64,000 nt of DNA from Pelargonium tetragonum (Eukaryota > Streptophyta > Magnoliopsida > Geraniales > Geraniaceae). The stretch lies in assembly GCA_036897445.1 (NCBI GenBank), contig JAYMTL010000023.1, forward strand, positions 1 through 64,000. Reading direction: 5' to 3'. A model generated the notes under the pieces. The model saw only the letters and a list, made by a program, of their open reading frames with translations. It was not told the DNA's origin and did not search any database. Numbering within the stretch: position 1 is the stretch's first letter; the number at the start of each line of letters is the position of its first letter. The position numbers and the translations under genes were made by a program. Shown here piece by piece: positions 12,241 to 26,934 of the stretch.

Positions 12241-15200
12241 AAAGGGCACTCTGTAAGTTAAAAAGTGCAGGTATTCATTAGAATTCAACTGGAAAACTCA
12301 AGGATATTGTCTAGTGTAAACTTAACTAAATAGCTTCGCTTTTCTTAGTTAAAGAGGTATCCTGTATAAAGCCTTAGTTAGAAACTGCTTGCGCGAGTTT
12401 ACTCCGTTTATTTGATATGAAAAGAACCGCTTTAGTTTTCAATTGTGGATAGGAAGGCTTATGCCTATACGGGGTTGTTTAGAAGTTAAACTAAGGAAGG
12501 TCTAGATAAAGTTTATAGGTCAATTTTTCGAATGTATTGTAGTTTACGGGATACAGGAGTTCGTCTCGAAAGTAGCCGAGGCTTAAAGTCAGTTAAAATC
12601 TATTGAGATATATTAACCAATTTTATGAATATTAACAAGTGTAAGCATATACTATAAAGGATAAGAAGCGGATTAGTCGATCCTCAGCAAACCTAACTAA
12701 ACTAAATAGAATTTGAATCAATATTTATTCTGATAAGTTGGTGGGGCACATAACTCCCCCCTGAAACACACCCGAGGAAAATCTACCCTTTTTATTAAAT
12801 ACCTTAAAGAGAGCTACTTCTTTAGTAGTTTAACAGGAAAGTAATACTTGTCAGAATTTAGGCTTCATAAGGTAGTATACACTTTCATACAAAAAGGGGT
12901 TTCTGTAAGAGCCTCCCAACAATACAAAGAGTAGGGAGTACTTGTGGGATTCCTAACTAGACTGCAGGGCCGGTTTACACATAAGCAAGAAATCCTTATA
13001 CAGGGATAAAAATGTATTAGTTAGAGATAAGTTCCTACTAAGTATAAGTACAAATATCCCCGGAAATAGAAAATCTAGATCTAGGAAGAACTGGGATCCA
13101 CTTTAAAAGCGTAAAAGCTTCCGAGTAGAGAATATAAGGAGCGCCTTATTCAAAGAGCTTTATTATGTAAACTGCGAAAGGTCTGAAAGAAGTAAAAGAA
13201 GTATATAATAGGTTCCTCGTGTGTAGATATTAGCATAGTTTTTAGAGAGTTCGCCCCAGTATTACATCATTTTAAAAATAAGTGTAACATAGATTTAAAG
13301 GTAAGGATTTTGAGCCTACATTATAAGGATTCCTGATCAAAAGAAACCGCTTATAGAAAATACATGTTATATCTAAAAAAAAGAGAGGGAACTTAGCAAT
13401 AGAATTTAATAAGGCAGATACATCTACTAATAAAGGCCTCGCTTGATAAATTGCTTACTTCCGAACACTCACTTGACTAAGTTTCATTAGTTCTATACTC
13501 TAGTGTAAGCCTACTGTGCTGCCATTAGCATTCGTTAACTGAAAAAGACTCCGCGAGTTGCATCGGGGATATTCCTTTTTATTTCCAAGTAAATAATTAA
13601 AAAGCCCTAACTACCTTGCATTATACTAAGTTACTAGACTTAAGTTAATCTTAGATAGACGTGTTTCTTTTGCGTAAGTTTCTTTTTGCATCCGAAAAGG
13701 GACCTTATAGGGGCTTTTTTATCCTGCTTTTTACCAAAGTTAGATTTTTTATCATAAACATAAAATCAAGTTCTTTTAGCAATTTCTATTTGAGCCGTAC
13801 TCTTATTTTTAGTTAGTATAACGAAAAGGATATTCATTAATATGTAAATCTGCGCCGGCATTTAATTAAGAGTAAGAATTCTTCCATGCTTTGCAGGTTA
13901 GTAGGAACTTGGTATAGGAGTCCTGGTAACAACTAGAGGTATCTAAAGGGCACGTATAAATAAGTAATGAAATGCTTTAACAGTTTTGATGCTTCTAATA
14001 TTGCCAACCTAAGGCTAAGATATTCTAGGATCGTGTCATATTTCTCAGGGATGCCCGCCAAAAGAGCAAGGTCGTGTTAAAAAAATCTTCCGTATTTTGC
14101 AACGTATATAAAGAAAACTTTGTTAGATTGCTTTTAATTACCCCATAATCCGCCTTATTAGAAAAAAGAAAATTCTTTGTTATTCTCCGAAACGAAACCT
14201 TGTATTTTCAATTAACTAAAAACCGTTTACCTTTTTGTCTGCACGGGCCTTGTGTACCTTCTCATGAGCCTCCTAAATTTAATTGGCATTAGCATGCTCT
14301 TGTTAAGAAAGCTTTAATTTATATAAAAGGCTTAGATATTCTCCGGGATTAAAGGGCTCAAAAAGGGCTTTTTATTAGTCAAATAAAAGTTTATACCCCC
14401 CTAAATTTAGGTCTTCAAAATGCTTTTAAAAGAGTTTCGTTGTGGGTTCAAGTAGTGCCCATTTATACAAACAAGGTTCGAAAAGCAGGGGTCTTAATTC
14501 TTAATAAAGTCTTTTTTCTTCTTTTTTGCTACTAAAGTTTTAGTAGAACCTTGGAAAAACTAGCTTGTAGAAAATCTCTTTCCCTGTTGTCTTTGTTAGC
14601 TAGAGTTTCAAGTATAAAAAGTTCTTTAAAAACTTCTAAGTAAAGACACAAAAAGACTTTTTCTTTTAAGACTACACCAGAGAAAGCTACCCAATAAATA
14701 CAAATTTAGGAATCTCCTTTTTTTTTATAATACCTAATACATTGACTTGCAACTAAAAGTTCTTTTTTGTCCATGAATAAGAAGTTGGTTCCTAATGCCC
14801 TTGTTACCAGGATATCCTCTAAATACAGGCTATTGACGGATAACTTTACTAGTTAAGGAACTTCTTCTATTGTGAAGAATTTTGGATAAAGTTCCTTGTA
14901 TTAAGTAAGATAGAGATCTTGACCTATTAAGTGTTACTTTAATTAAAAGGGCCTTCCTTATTAAAAACTTGATTTATGATACATTAGCGAAATACAAAAA
15001 AATATCAAAAAGAGGAATTTCGACATTAGGTTTTTTTAGGTGCTAGTTATTCCTAGAGCAGCGCTTGAAAAAAGATATCACTACCACTTTAATATAGGGA
15101 TAAGTGCCTTTGTGTCTCTGGGCTCCCTTATTCTATTCATAAATCTTACTGAAAGAACCTATGAAACACTTGAAATTTAGAGTACTCATACGGAACCTCC

Positions 15201-16713
15201 TTGCATAATTAGCAGTATCGCCTTGCTTAAGTTGGAATTTCCGGTGGGATGTTGGGATATATATACTATAAGATTTGGTGTATAAAGAAGTACTCCTGTG
15301 CCTATTTGATAAGAAGGGGCTTAATTACATTACCTTGGTGTGTTACTTTTTAAATACCCAGCCAGGTAGACAAATACTCAAAAGGAAAGGCTCTAGGATT
15401 TATTAGACTTTTCTATTGTTAAAAAAACCCATTAAGAATGAAAGCAGATAACTCCTTCATTCAGATAAAAGATTTTAAGAGAGATTCATCATAAATATCG
15501 GATTGTTTCAAGGACTGACTGTACCGCTGTAAACAAGTATTTTAAGGAGGGTTTACTTATAAAATCAAGGTAATAAAAATACTTATTCTTGAGATTCCGA
15601 GTTTTAAGAGTTTAAAAGAATGATAAAAATTCCATACTCTTTTTTATGGGGTTTGTAGAATAAGCAATACCTAAAGTTAAAGTCTTTTTATTTCTCACTT
15701 CTACCGGGAGGGCATAGCAGAGAGCAGGGCTGTTTAGTAATTCCTTGTGATCTTAAGAAAGCTAGAAATACCCGCTGAATGTGCAATTTACCCTATACTT
15801 TAAAAAGACTTTGCCCTCTAAAAAACTATAATATTAAAATGGTTGAAGTTACTATCTAGAATGTTATTTTTTTCGTCAGTTTCGATACCGAGTAAGGTGG
15901 TTTTCTACGTTTTACCCATTATCGCCAAATTTCATGTACTTTTTAATTATTGCTTTTTAGGAAACTTACACGGCATTAAGGCAAATAGCATATCTGCTTC
16001 CTAGAGATTAAATACTTTGAAATTCTGGAGGAACGGAGGAATAACTATTAAGTTGTAAGGAATCTCTAACCCGCGAAAACTCCCATGATTACCTTTTAAA
16101 CCTAAAACATAGGATCTAACTAAAAAAGAATACCTAAGAGTAAGCATTCCCTTTTTTATCTAAACCCCTTACTTTTATACTAATGAGATACTAAATGCAA
16201 GAGTTCAAGCCCGTACCCTAGTACTGTAAGATTAAGATTGGGGCTCCTCCCTTAACTAGAAACTATAACAAAAACAAAAGGATACCCGGAGCTAATATAT
16301 AGGTAAAGAGTGGATAGCTAGGAATAGCCTACAAAAGCAAAAGATTACGGAACTTATCTGTATACATTGCCCGTAGAATATAAGGCCGATAAAACAAGCG
16401 GTCTTTTCAAAGCTTTTGCAACAGAGTATAATGAAGCTCTGAGACTTGGAAATGGGAGAATTGGAGTTCTTTGGCTCCCCCTCCTGTTTATAAAAAGCAC
16501 CTTAATTCGATCGAAATTTAGCTTTACACTTTAAATTCCGCCTGACGTTATAATATAAGCGCATAAGGGGTTAAATAAATATAAGAACACTTAGTAGAGC
16601 CTCCCTTTTATTATATTAATAGTAGTCGCAAAGGAGTGCCTAATTTTAGTTTTTTGGGTCTTTCTCTACTCTTTTATAAAAGGCTTTGAAGAATTTACTA
16701 ACGGGGTTGTCCT

Positions 16714-16803
16714 GGTATAAAATTAAGATACAGAATATTAGGGATGTTGATAGTTTTTGCTGATGACCCGAAGTCATTACTTAATATGATTAAAAAAACC
16801 TGA
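16714..16803 (+). pseudogene. Possible LINE reverse-transcriptase active-site fragment
   Basis: In this frame the translation contains MLIVFADDPKSLLNMIKK. The string FADD after a run of hydrophobic residues is the form of the reverse-transcriptase catalytic motif (Y/F-A-D-D) usual in non-LTR retrotransposons, where the two aspartates bind the catalytic metal ions. The open stretch is only about 29 codons, with a stop just after the motif. No flanking RT motif was found by eye. A four-residue match can arise by chance in 64 kb read in six frames, so this is a weak call. Confidence 0.15.
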
Positions 16804-19800
16804 CTATATATATACTTTCATTCAAACCCGCCGCAGCCTCGCTTTTGTAACCTCATGACCTAACAGAATTGTTTCAGCCTTGTTTCCTTTAATCTATTTA
16901 ATAAGAATTTTATCTCAAAACAAAAACTTTTTGCTTTAGGAAATTGTAGGAGTCTCTAGGCTTTTCTTATTAAACTTCTAAAGCTTCAATCGACAAGTTA
17001 GCCCTGTCTTTTTAGGCCCTAATCAATAACAGAAAATATTTCATTCTTTTTGAATACACACCCTTCCTCTTAGTCAAATCCCTATCAATTAGAAAGTAAA
17101 ATAACTTCGTTACCTTTTAAGCGCTTATATTCGGGATTCCATGCTAGTATTGACACTAGCTCCTTATTTGTAAAAAGGTCTAGGCTTGTAGAACGCGGTT
17201 ACAGAATTTCCACCCTTTTTTAATAAGTCAAGCTTTAGCAACATTGTGCGGAGCATATCCACGCACTGAGTACCCTTTGCCCTAACTATAATGTAAAATA
17301 TAACAGCACTCGGTAGTTAACTTTGAAGTTTCCTTCTTTTGTTTAATGTATACAAGTTTACGGTCAGAATAAAAGTATCTAAGTAGCGTATTGATAGGAG
17401 CTCCTGCTTGTCGAGAATTCTTTACTAAAATGAAATCCTCTTTATTAATAGAAATTAATAGAAGTATTAGGGCAGTATAATAAAAAAGAAATATAGCTAC
17501 AAAATGAGTAGAACGCTAAGTTAACTCATTAGAGCTTTTGTAGGTGTATAGACTAGTTATTGGCTCATAGTAAAGTTATCGTCTAAACCCCCGCTTCTGC
17601 ATTAAATAAACCAGAACGCTCTGCTTTTATTGTAACTAGTTTTTTTTTTAATCTTGCTTGCATATAGGTAATGCAATTAATAGAATAGTAAGTTAATATT
17701 AGCTTCCCTAGAATACTAGCCGGGAATTCCGTAGAGAAGAAAAAGCTTTTGTAACAAGAAGAAGGCTCATAACAGGAAAAGGTTACCTCTTACAAAGGAA
17801 TATCACCTATTTTTAAGGCTACCAGGGGTACTTAGTGTGTAAAAGGCTTCCAAATTTGGGTGGATCTACTCTGTAGAAATAAAGGGGTCATCTTAGCCCC
17901 ACTTGTCATTAAAAAGCAAGGTTATGGTTAAGTCCCTGCTTTTAAGCTAAGGTTTGCTATCTTACTGAAAATTTGGTGTCAAGCCCTTTTTAACACTTTA
18001 AATTTCCAATTCAAACTTGGTAAGGAATACTAAATGAGCCTATGAAGCTCTTATATTTTTCTTTTCTTCTAACGAAATAAGACCAAATATATGACTCTCT
18101 TCCTATACAACAAGGTATCCCTCATTAAGTATTGTTAAGTTATATATAATTAGAATAGTCTATAGGATCCATTCGCTTTTTGGTATAAGAAAAATGCTAG
18201 TTCATACTTTTAAATAAAAACCTAGCTATCGCTAATAAATGCTAATAACCCCTTTGTGAATAAGGAAGACCGGGATAAATAAACCCTAAATTTTTTTATA
18301 TCCAGGATTTTTAAAAAAGGAGAGCCCTAAGTGAAAAGCATCAATAGGCAAAAAGAAAAAAATAGGACTTACAATGACATGAATTTGCTTTCGTAAACTT
18401 TTAATAATAATATACTTTCTATATACAGTAACCTCCTGTCTTATGAAGGCGAAACACTTTGCATCATTACATTTAAAACGGATAGAAACTCACTAAAATT
18501 TGAAGGATATCCCTTAACCTTCTTCAAAGGAGGGCCTTTCTGCAATCTCTAAAGTTTTTTTCTAATATTTCCTGGGGGATTCCGAAGAGTGAATAATAGT
18601 ACAAGCAGAATTTAACAGTAAAAAGGGGCATTAGCTAGAATTACGGATTAATAAACGAATGGGTTCTTTAGTTGAGCACTAGCAAAAGAAAGTCACCATA
18701 CCTTTCAATTAGCTTTAGATTTTTTATAAGATAAAAGAAAACTCTATATGTTATGTTTACTTTCGCTATAACAGGTTTAAACTAAATACCTTTATAAAAG
18801 GGGTACCCTCTTTTTACTTTTTATTAAATGCGAGAACATATCGGTGAACTAATCCTCTTTTTGTGGAGACTGAAAAATCTTTCTTAAAAGAGCCCGGATA
18901 GACCCAGATTTATACCGAGGACTCTTTATAACAAATACTAATGAATTAAATTCTAGAATAGCTAAAATCAAGAATTTTACGAAATTCTTTATGTAGGGGT
19001 TTGTAAGAAAAATAACGGGTCTACTTAGAAGAACTTTAACCTAGAATGCTTTTTCTTTTACAAGTTCGAGTTGGAGCATATGAGCTAACTACCCCATTTT
19101 ATATATCTACTATCGAATTTTATATTCAATTCTAAACCAGAGCAAAAAGTTGTCTACTTTGGGCCGTATAATGCCGATGAATAAGACTCTTGACTTATAA
19201 GAGATCCTCTTAATAGAGTCAATCTTGAATGCAACCGTTAGCCGGATTTCTTATCTCACTTCAATAAAAAAACCTACATTAACACTTTATATAATAAGGA
19301 GCTCCTATTAACCCGGTAAAATGAATATATACTCCCTAAATAATCGAGGTCAATTCAAAACAAGTACAATTTTTTTTTACCTTTTAGGTTATACCCCTTA
19401 AGAGATTAAAAAGGAAATTGAAAGTTTTAGAAGGAGGTTTTCTTGCTTAGAGCTTAGAGCGGCTCAATAACACACCGGTAAAAACCTAAGTCTTGATATC
19501 AAAGTTATAGCTTACGTTTTATTCAACAAGCAAAGTCCAGATATTTTAATACTTTAACATAAAGAGAGCCCCCAGCTTCGTATCAGTTTTACAAGGAATG
19601 CCCTGAAAAGGGATTCCTGTACTTTGTAGATATTATAATAGCATTCCCTATTTACAAACCTTTTTATAGCAGTACTAACATAACATCTTCCTATCCCTTA
19701 TATTTGCCTAAAAAGGCAAGAGCTCAAGAAGTCCCTCAAAATTAATGTTTAATGAGCTTTCCATTGGGTTTGGGAAGAATGTAGACAGGATTTCCATGTA

Positions 19801-22800
19801 TCAGATAAAATGTTTAAGAAAAAAGTTATTAAGAAACGTTAAGTGTTGGAGGGGTGCTTTTGCTATTTTAGGAGCGAGGTAATAAAAAAGATTATGGAAA
19901 ACCGAAATAAGGACTGAGATTTAGGGTTAACCCCGTAGCTGTACCTTGGAGTCTTACAACTTAGTAGAAATATCTTTCCCTGGGCTCGTCAAAACATTCC
20001 TATCTTACAACTAGATTAGGCTTCTTATAACCAAATTACCAAAGGCTTTTTCTTACATAGGTTAACTCTTTACTAAGACTATAATGCTTAACCTTACTCT
20101 GGTACCCCTGGGTCGGTAACATTGACAACTTCTGTACTCTTAGGGTTTGTATCCTCGCTATATGATAAGAAAACAAAGGCAATGAGGTGCGACAGCCCTT
20201 GGTATTTGTAAACTAAGCTTAGTTTTTCATACTATATAACCCTTTAACATGCACTTTTTGATCCTAGGTTCTCAACTTAGTACGCAAAGTGGGGTAAAGG
20301 TAAGCACTAAGGGTTAATAATATGCGAATGCCTTGTAAAAAAAAGTAGTTGCTGTTATAAAGGCTTCTGCCAAAAAGCTCTAAATATCTTTTTTATTTCT
20401 CTAATCTAGCTGGATTTAAGTCATTTCGTGCGGTACTCCTAGTAGTAAAAGGCCCCACGAGGTTTTTTTCGTACAGAGATATTATTAAGTGACTTGCGCT
20501 CTACAATACAAGGGGTATACCTTGGGCTTCCTGTTAAAACTATTCCCGCTTTTTGCAAGTTTGGGTCATTTTAATTCCTATATAGTTAAAGGAACATGAT
20601 AAGAAATTAAAGAAAAATTTGAATATTCAAAACGGAAAATGCTTGGAGTTTTTCCTATTCTATTTAGCTAGATAAGCTATATAAGAGAGCTGTTGACTAT
20701 TAAAAAGGAGGGACTCATGTAACAAAAATATGGGATCGGTATTATTGTGATCTTGGATAAGTATTTTACAAAAAGAATATTCAAGGGTTCAAAAATCTTC
20801 TTCGAAAATCCTCAACAAGCTTTGTATAAGAAAAAGAAACTTTCTACCTGTTTAGTTTAGAGTACTCCTTTTGAGGGAGCTTAGTTAAGAGAATCCCATT
20901 TTTGTACAGCCTCTCCTTTTCTGGGTTCCCACTTAGGGTTTCCTTTTAAGCAAAGAGAAATTTCAACTTCTAATTCAATGTTTAGGGGCAGTCAAGTCTA
21001 TATAAGCAATGCCTTCTCGAAATGTGCTTTTAAACCAACAGCCGAAGATTCTCTAATAAAAGTCAAACCCTATTTTATGTTTTATGCCTGTAACTTTTAC
21101 TCTTTGTTATTTTGACTTTAGTCTACCCCTTTTGTAGTATATGCTCAATTAAAAGATGTTATGCATTAACGTTTTACTGGCTTATATATATACTTCAAAA
21201 AGACAGAGTGTGGGTCCCTAAAAAAGAGGAAAAGATTGACAACAATTGTATAAGGCTCTTACCCGGGGCTCTTGAAAAGTAAGCAAGATTGATGATAGTA
21301 AAACTCTGGAATTTCAATAGAATATAAAATAATAAAGAACTAAAAGCGTCCCTACTGTATGGTAAAGAGGTCCCAATAACTTATAGTAGAGGACGCCCCT
21401 TGCTCACACGCGAGGAGCACTAAAGCAAACAAAACTGATAAAAAGACTTGGTGATAGGTGTAGAACTTGAAGCTTTGCGCATACCCTGTTAAAGTTAAAC
21501 CCGCGTGAAATATGATTAGACACTGATAGCAATAAGGAAGACACTACTTTTAGTCATTACTATGTAAGAATGTTGTTACATAAAAACGTTAGACTAGTGA
21601 AACAAAAAGAAATAGAATGTCTTTTCAATTCTTAAGTTAGGTAAAAGTACTTCTTGATAGGTATAAAAACATTACCAAGTTTGTTAAAATAGACAATAAC
21701 CGGTCCGAGAGTATAGACGAGATGCTACCGAAATTTGACTTAGTTCCTTCTTAGCCCTATAGTTATTATCTAAAATCCTAGTACCCAAAGAGACTTGTGA
21801 TTATCCTCACACTATGCACCCTAATATTAACCCCACTTGAGTATAAATAAAAAGCTTTTAAAGCTCAAAAGATTTACTTTACCTAGACTATTCAAATCCT
21901 TGAACCAATAAAAACGCAAAGCTTCCTTTGTTGCTCTACCCATTACGTAAGGACTAAGGAAAGGGTAAAAGAGTTAAAGTATAGGGACCCGGGTGTTATA
22001 ACCCATAGATATAAAAGCAACCCTGTTTCTTCAGTCAAAACCATCCAATATCTTGCAGGTTCTACTCTTACAAGTTTTTCTTATTTACCAAAGACTAAAA
22101 AAACTAGCTGCTTATGTCAAAGAAATTATCCGATACAAGGAGAGGGTTTAACCAAGAATTTTTGTTCTAACAAGAGGGCACCTTTTTATATTTTGAATTC
22201 CTCTATCTAATAGAAAACTCGTACTTACCCCCGCAGTTTTATCGTCAAAAAAGGGCATTACCGGGTAGTGGCGGGCCTGATGAGAACTTATGTTTGTATA
22301 AATTACTAACGAAAAAAGCTTATAGAAAATTCCAGTGAAAGGTAAGGGAACTGTTCTACTGATGGAGTACTCTTAACGGATAGAGAGGCTTTGAACCCTT
22401 TTACAAGGAGGAAGTATAACCATTCTTTTTAAGTGAATGTGAATACAGAGGATCTAGGGGATTTTAACAGCTACCCTTAGGGAAGCTTAGACCTACTACC
22501 GGCTGAGTCTTAGTATATAGACATTAAAGTCTTATCTGCGCAAACTCCAACTATGATATGGACACTTCCGTTTAAGGATAAAATGACTTTGTAATAATGA
22601 TTTTTCGTTCGATTAGTTAGCACCTGGCATGGAAAAGTCTTTTACCTTTCTATACGATAGGTACACAAAAGAAATTCTTGTTTATTGCTTGACAAGAATT
22701 CTTAATTACATTACCTTTCTAATTCTAAATGACTTAACTCCTATAATATTAAGTTTTCCTTAGTGATTGGCACCTAATAAATGTTAAAACTCCTTGTTTA

Positions 22801-25692
22801 TAAGTTAATGTGACCGGGAGAGGCGATTAGCTATAGTATAAAATCTGAGCAAACTCCTTAACTAAGTTTTTAGTTATAGCTAGGCTCACCCTTTTAATCT
22901 AGGAAACATTTAGTCTATATATTTTTTTGAGTAAAGAGACCTTAACAGGAAATACCCCAAAATTGAGAATATTCAGAATAAAAAACTTAGAAGTTACCCA
23001 CCTTACTTTACTCGCAGCTAAGCTCTCCTCATTGGATTATCTCAAGCGTAACTACTTAAAATAAACAAGGTATCAATATAAACCAGTATTTTCGAAGTAA
23101 ATAAAGATCACGTGCTCTTTTTAAAGATGGAGTCAGTACTACTGCGCTGCGAATAGGGACTCCCCTTAAAGTAATTTGAATTGAATATTAAAAATTCCGG
23201 TTTCACATAATTTTTCTTTTTGTTGAGCAATTACGAGCATGCCCACACTCCTATACTTTTTAGAGGCTCTTGGTAAATAGGCGGGAGGTGTTGTAGTAAA
23301 CTCGTTTTGTGAAGATAGCCTTCTAATTCTTATAAATGTCCCGGGCAATAGAATATCAAAAGAATTTCGGTCTATTTAAGGAACTCTCTTAATATAAGTA
23401 CTGTGAAATGACTCAAACTCCTAGGAATTATTAACTTTCTCTTCCCTATTATCAAAGAAAGCCTGGATAACAGGAATTTGAAAGTAGAGATTGGTAGCTT
23501 ATAGGAACCCAGAGTAAGAAAATAGAAAAGACTCGGAATTGGTTTTTACAAGATTAAGATTTATAGGGAAAACTAAAGTGAAGCTAGGAAATATGAATTG
23601 GGGGGAATAAACTTAGAGGGTCTTGTCTCTGAAGGAGTAGTACCCAATGTTTCCGGTTTAAAGTCAAAAAGGGATTCCTTTCAGTTTGATGCTGTAGGTC
23701 TCAAAATAGGAGCTAGTTAGGCGGCAAAACAGAAATTCCGTTTTCTTTCTCTAAGTATAACTAGAATGAAATCTGACCTTTAGAATTCACCAGCAGTAAG
23801 TTTTCTAGTAAATAAAGTGTAGTAATTTCCGTTCTCATTTCAGGTTTGTCTATTTAATAGAGGGGGGCTTTAGCCCCAAGCTGTATACAAGTCAAAACTC
23901 TTAGGACTCCTTTTTAACTAAAGTCAAGTCCTCTTCGGATATTCTAAATCTTAAGTGAGGAAAAGAAGAATGCCCTACTGCACTATAATCCATAGTTATA
24001 ATCAAAAGTGTATTGACTCATTTATTACGGATTTACTTAAAGTGTACTTTACAATGTATAGCTTTTACTGAGTAATAAAACCAAATATTATACTAGGAAA
24101 GTGGAAACTCTAAAGCTCTAAGCCAAAGTTTAACAAGGGTTGCCAGCTTCTATTCTAAACTAAGTTAAACTTACGCCGAAGAGAATACAAAAAATTGCGT
24201 CATATTGCTTTGACATTATATTGTAAAAGTGAGCAAGAAATTTAAGCGGAGCCCCTTATCTTTGTACAAATGGGAGAACCTTCTCCGTGGAATCTTTGGG
24301 TATAGGAGAGCTTTATCCAGTAGCAATTAAAGGGTTTATACATTACCTGGGGTCTGTATGTCCACTATTAGGTACAACTTTATCTATCTCAGATTCACGA
24401 GAACTCCAGGAAAAGAGTTTTAGTTTAGTATCTTAATTGTAGCAAAAAACAAGGGTACTTGTATAATTACATCCTGAATGAGTCTAAACCAGATAAATAT
24501 TACTCTCTTCAACCCCAAGTACGAGCCTAATTTTCTATAAAACTTATATGACAAGGGACAAAACTCCAATAAAAAGCACCCCTATAAGGAAGGAAATTCA
24601 TACCGATATATCAGTAAGACTACAAAAAGGTAAAATAAGTACTAACTTTAAACTAAATAAGAGTCCTTTAACTAACATCGGTGTAATTTTACAGAAATAA
24701 GAGAATAACAAGATTTCTCGATTTAATAAACCCACTGCGGGCCCCTTGTACTATAGTGAAGAAAGTCCTATGTAGATAGATTCTGCATTTCTTAAATTTA
24801 CGTAAGTTTTTATGAACGTATCTTGAGTGCCTGCTATAGTTTTTTTACTTTTTGACTCGACTTGGTAAACAAGGAGATGAGATATAGGTAGAATTTAGAA
24901 TAGGAAACAGGATAGCTAACGCGAATGCTTTAGGCGGCAGTACAACACAACAAGAAACTCTTTAGAGGTTAAAAGGGAGTAGTAAATGTTTTTTACTAAA
25001 GGAATACTGTACAATCAGTTGAGCTAAGGGATTCCGGGCCTTTTAAAAACGTCCATTCGAAGTTAAACCTATTGGTAAGATTCTTAGATTTTTGGGAGTA
25101 AGGGCCCCCGCGGTACAATAAGGGCATCAGTTAAAAGCGAAAGAAAAGCACAAGTTTTGGCGATTAAGAAGACACTTTTTATCCTACAAAGCAAGCATTC
25201 AACCCGATTTTTGTATAATATTACAGAATAGAATCTCTTCGTTTGGACTAAAGCTAGGAATTGACTTATAGAGGAGGGCTCGAGCTGTAGAATAGTACTT
25301 TATAATTTTGACGCTAAAACTGTATATCCTGTATTAAGTATTTGATATTGAAATATACTCATTATTTTCAGAAAGGCCTTAATCTAAGCCTCGCATTTTT
25401 AACGGAATTTGACTTACTAAGGGGAAGAGGCTTAAACAAAAAAATGACTTAAATAGAAAGTGCACTGGATAGCTTTAGCCTAAAGGTTCTATCCCTTTTT
25501 GGGAATATATGTTTCCCAGAAAGGCAGTTTAATAAGGTTAATTTAATAAAGGAAGTCTTAGTGTGTAGATTTAAGTCCTTTAATTTGTCAAACAAAGCGA
25601 GAGATTCTAAAAGTTTCTTTATAATTATATGTATTTTTACCTACGAAAACCGAAGCGCAGTTACTCTCTTAAATTCCGAGGTATACTAGAAA

Positions 25693-25706
25693 AGGAAGGA
25701 AGGAAG
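25693..25706 (+). repeat. Short GGAA tandem
   Basis: About three and a half copies of GGAA in a row. It is too short to say more than that it is a simple-sequence tract. Confidence 0.7.
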
Positions 25707-25944
25707 TACCTAAGAAAATTGAGAAATTCCAGTAATAATGGAGCAGAAAACCATTACCCTAATGACTTATATTTTAATTAAGAAGAACTTCCAAGCCTTA
25801 TATTATCTGATTTTCTTTTTCAGGGACTCAAGTTAGTTTATTATACAAAAACCCAGTCATGACTCAACATTAAGATAAATAAAGGAAGCAGAAAAAGTTT
25901 AGTCTAGTAATAAAACTTAAGAAAAGTACATAGTTACTGAAAGG

Positions 25945-26075
25945 TCTACTCTCAAGGACCCCAAGAGGTGCTGCTTCTAAGAAGAATATGAAGAATATAG
26001 CTCCTAAGACTAAAAGAGGTCTAGCTTTTTAGAGTAGTACAAGGATCTGGGTCTAAAGAGGTTAGCTACAAAAAG
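25945..26075 (+). mobile_element. Short purine-rich island, retroelement fossil
   Basis: A purine-rich, lysine-coding-like stretch that stands out from the background. GCTCCTAAGACTAAA (26,000-26,014) is an exact 15-base match to the island at 12.05 kb, and the flanking text (alanine-, lysine- and serine-like codons) is also similar in character. I take it for a broken fragment of the same dispersed family. No ends are visible. Confidence 0.33.
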
Positions 26076-26934
26076 TTAAGTAATTATAACCTTACCAAGT
26101 ACCGAAACTATAAAGTCTTTATTGATTCACAAGCCATTTTCTTTTTTTATAAGTAATAAGAGCCCTGCCAAGTGATTAATTCCTTGAAAAGACTTAAGGC
26201 ACGGTTGCCTAAATCTAGGATTCTGGAATGCTAAGGAGACTGCTCCTAAAATGGAAGCGAGGGCCCCGCAAAAGGTTTAAAACAGACTTATGGAAAATTT
26301 ACTAACAGTACCTTGTTAAAGATTAGATGCCAAAAGTGGGGTCGTAAAAACCTAAAATCTATCCGGTTTTTTATAGGTATAGGTCCCCCGTCTTAGTGCA
26401 ACGTTTATCAAGTAACCTTACAGGGCAATTTAATCTAGCTCTCATTTTATAACCCACTAGTTGACTCCAAATCAAATAGACTACTAACCAACTCTGGATC
26501 AACATAAGTTAATTTTCTATAGCTAGAGCTCAACTCTTTGCTTTTTGCACGATACAGCCCCTCTATTATGGTATTCGGAAGTTAAACTCTCGTTTCGGAA
26601 AATGCATAATTAAACGGAAATCTCAGGGTTTACGCATATCGTATTTGGTTATGACACATAGGATATTTCCCGAAGATACAGAAGAAAGAAAGATTTACTT
26701 GTTACTTGAAAATTCCTTCTTGGATTTTAGTTTGCTTTTTTTAATATAATAAACTCAGCCAAAAAATGCCAGACTTGTTAAGTAAGAAGTCTCAACAGTT
26801 AACTAGAGTACTCTACAGGATTTATTACTGCCTTTCCTTTCCGGACAATTCTTTGGTTTTTTTACCAGACGCAATTGAGGTTTCCAAGGCAAGATAAGAG
26901 TATTTAAGTATCTAGAGCTAAGAGCTTCTGAAGG
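26076..26934. other. Gene-free background
   Basis: No gene, repeat or RNA is recognised. Ordinary TA-rich background with one GGGCCC palindrome at 26,261-26,266. Confidence 0.55.

Larger units (their letters stand above)
12241..25940. other. Gene-free A+T-rich background, longest uninterrupted desert
   Basis: Nearly 14 kb without a frame worth annotating. The only ATG frame of 60 codons or more is at 23,166-23,348 (minus), with no recognisable motif. Composition is even, TA-rich, with GC-rich islets of 6-10 bases such as GGGGTACCC near 18.8 kb and GGGCCC at 24,739-24,744 and 25,102-25,107. One short segment at 16.7 kb resembles a reverse-transcriptase active-site motif and is listed separately. 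I see no tandem repeat, tRNA, rRNA or promoter cluster that I can defend. Confidence 0.6.

Noticed and set aside
21285-21305. IDD-like string near AAGATTGATGATAG, thought of as an RT YxDD box
   Set aside because: The preceding residue and hydrophobic context do not fit, and there is no neighbouring RT block.
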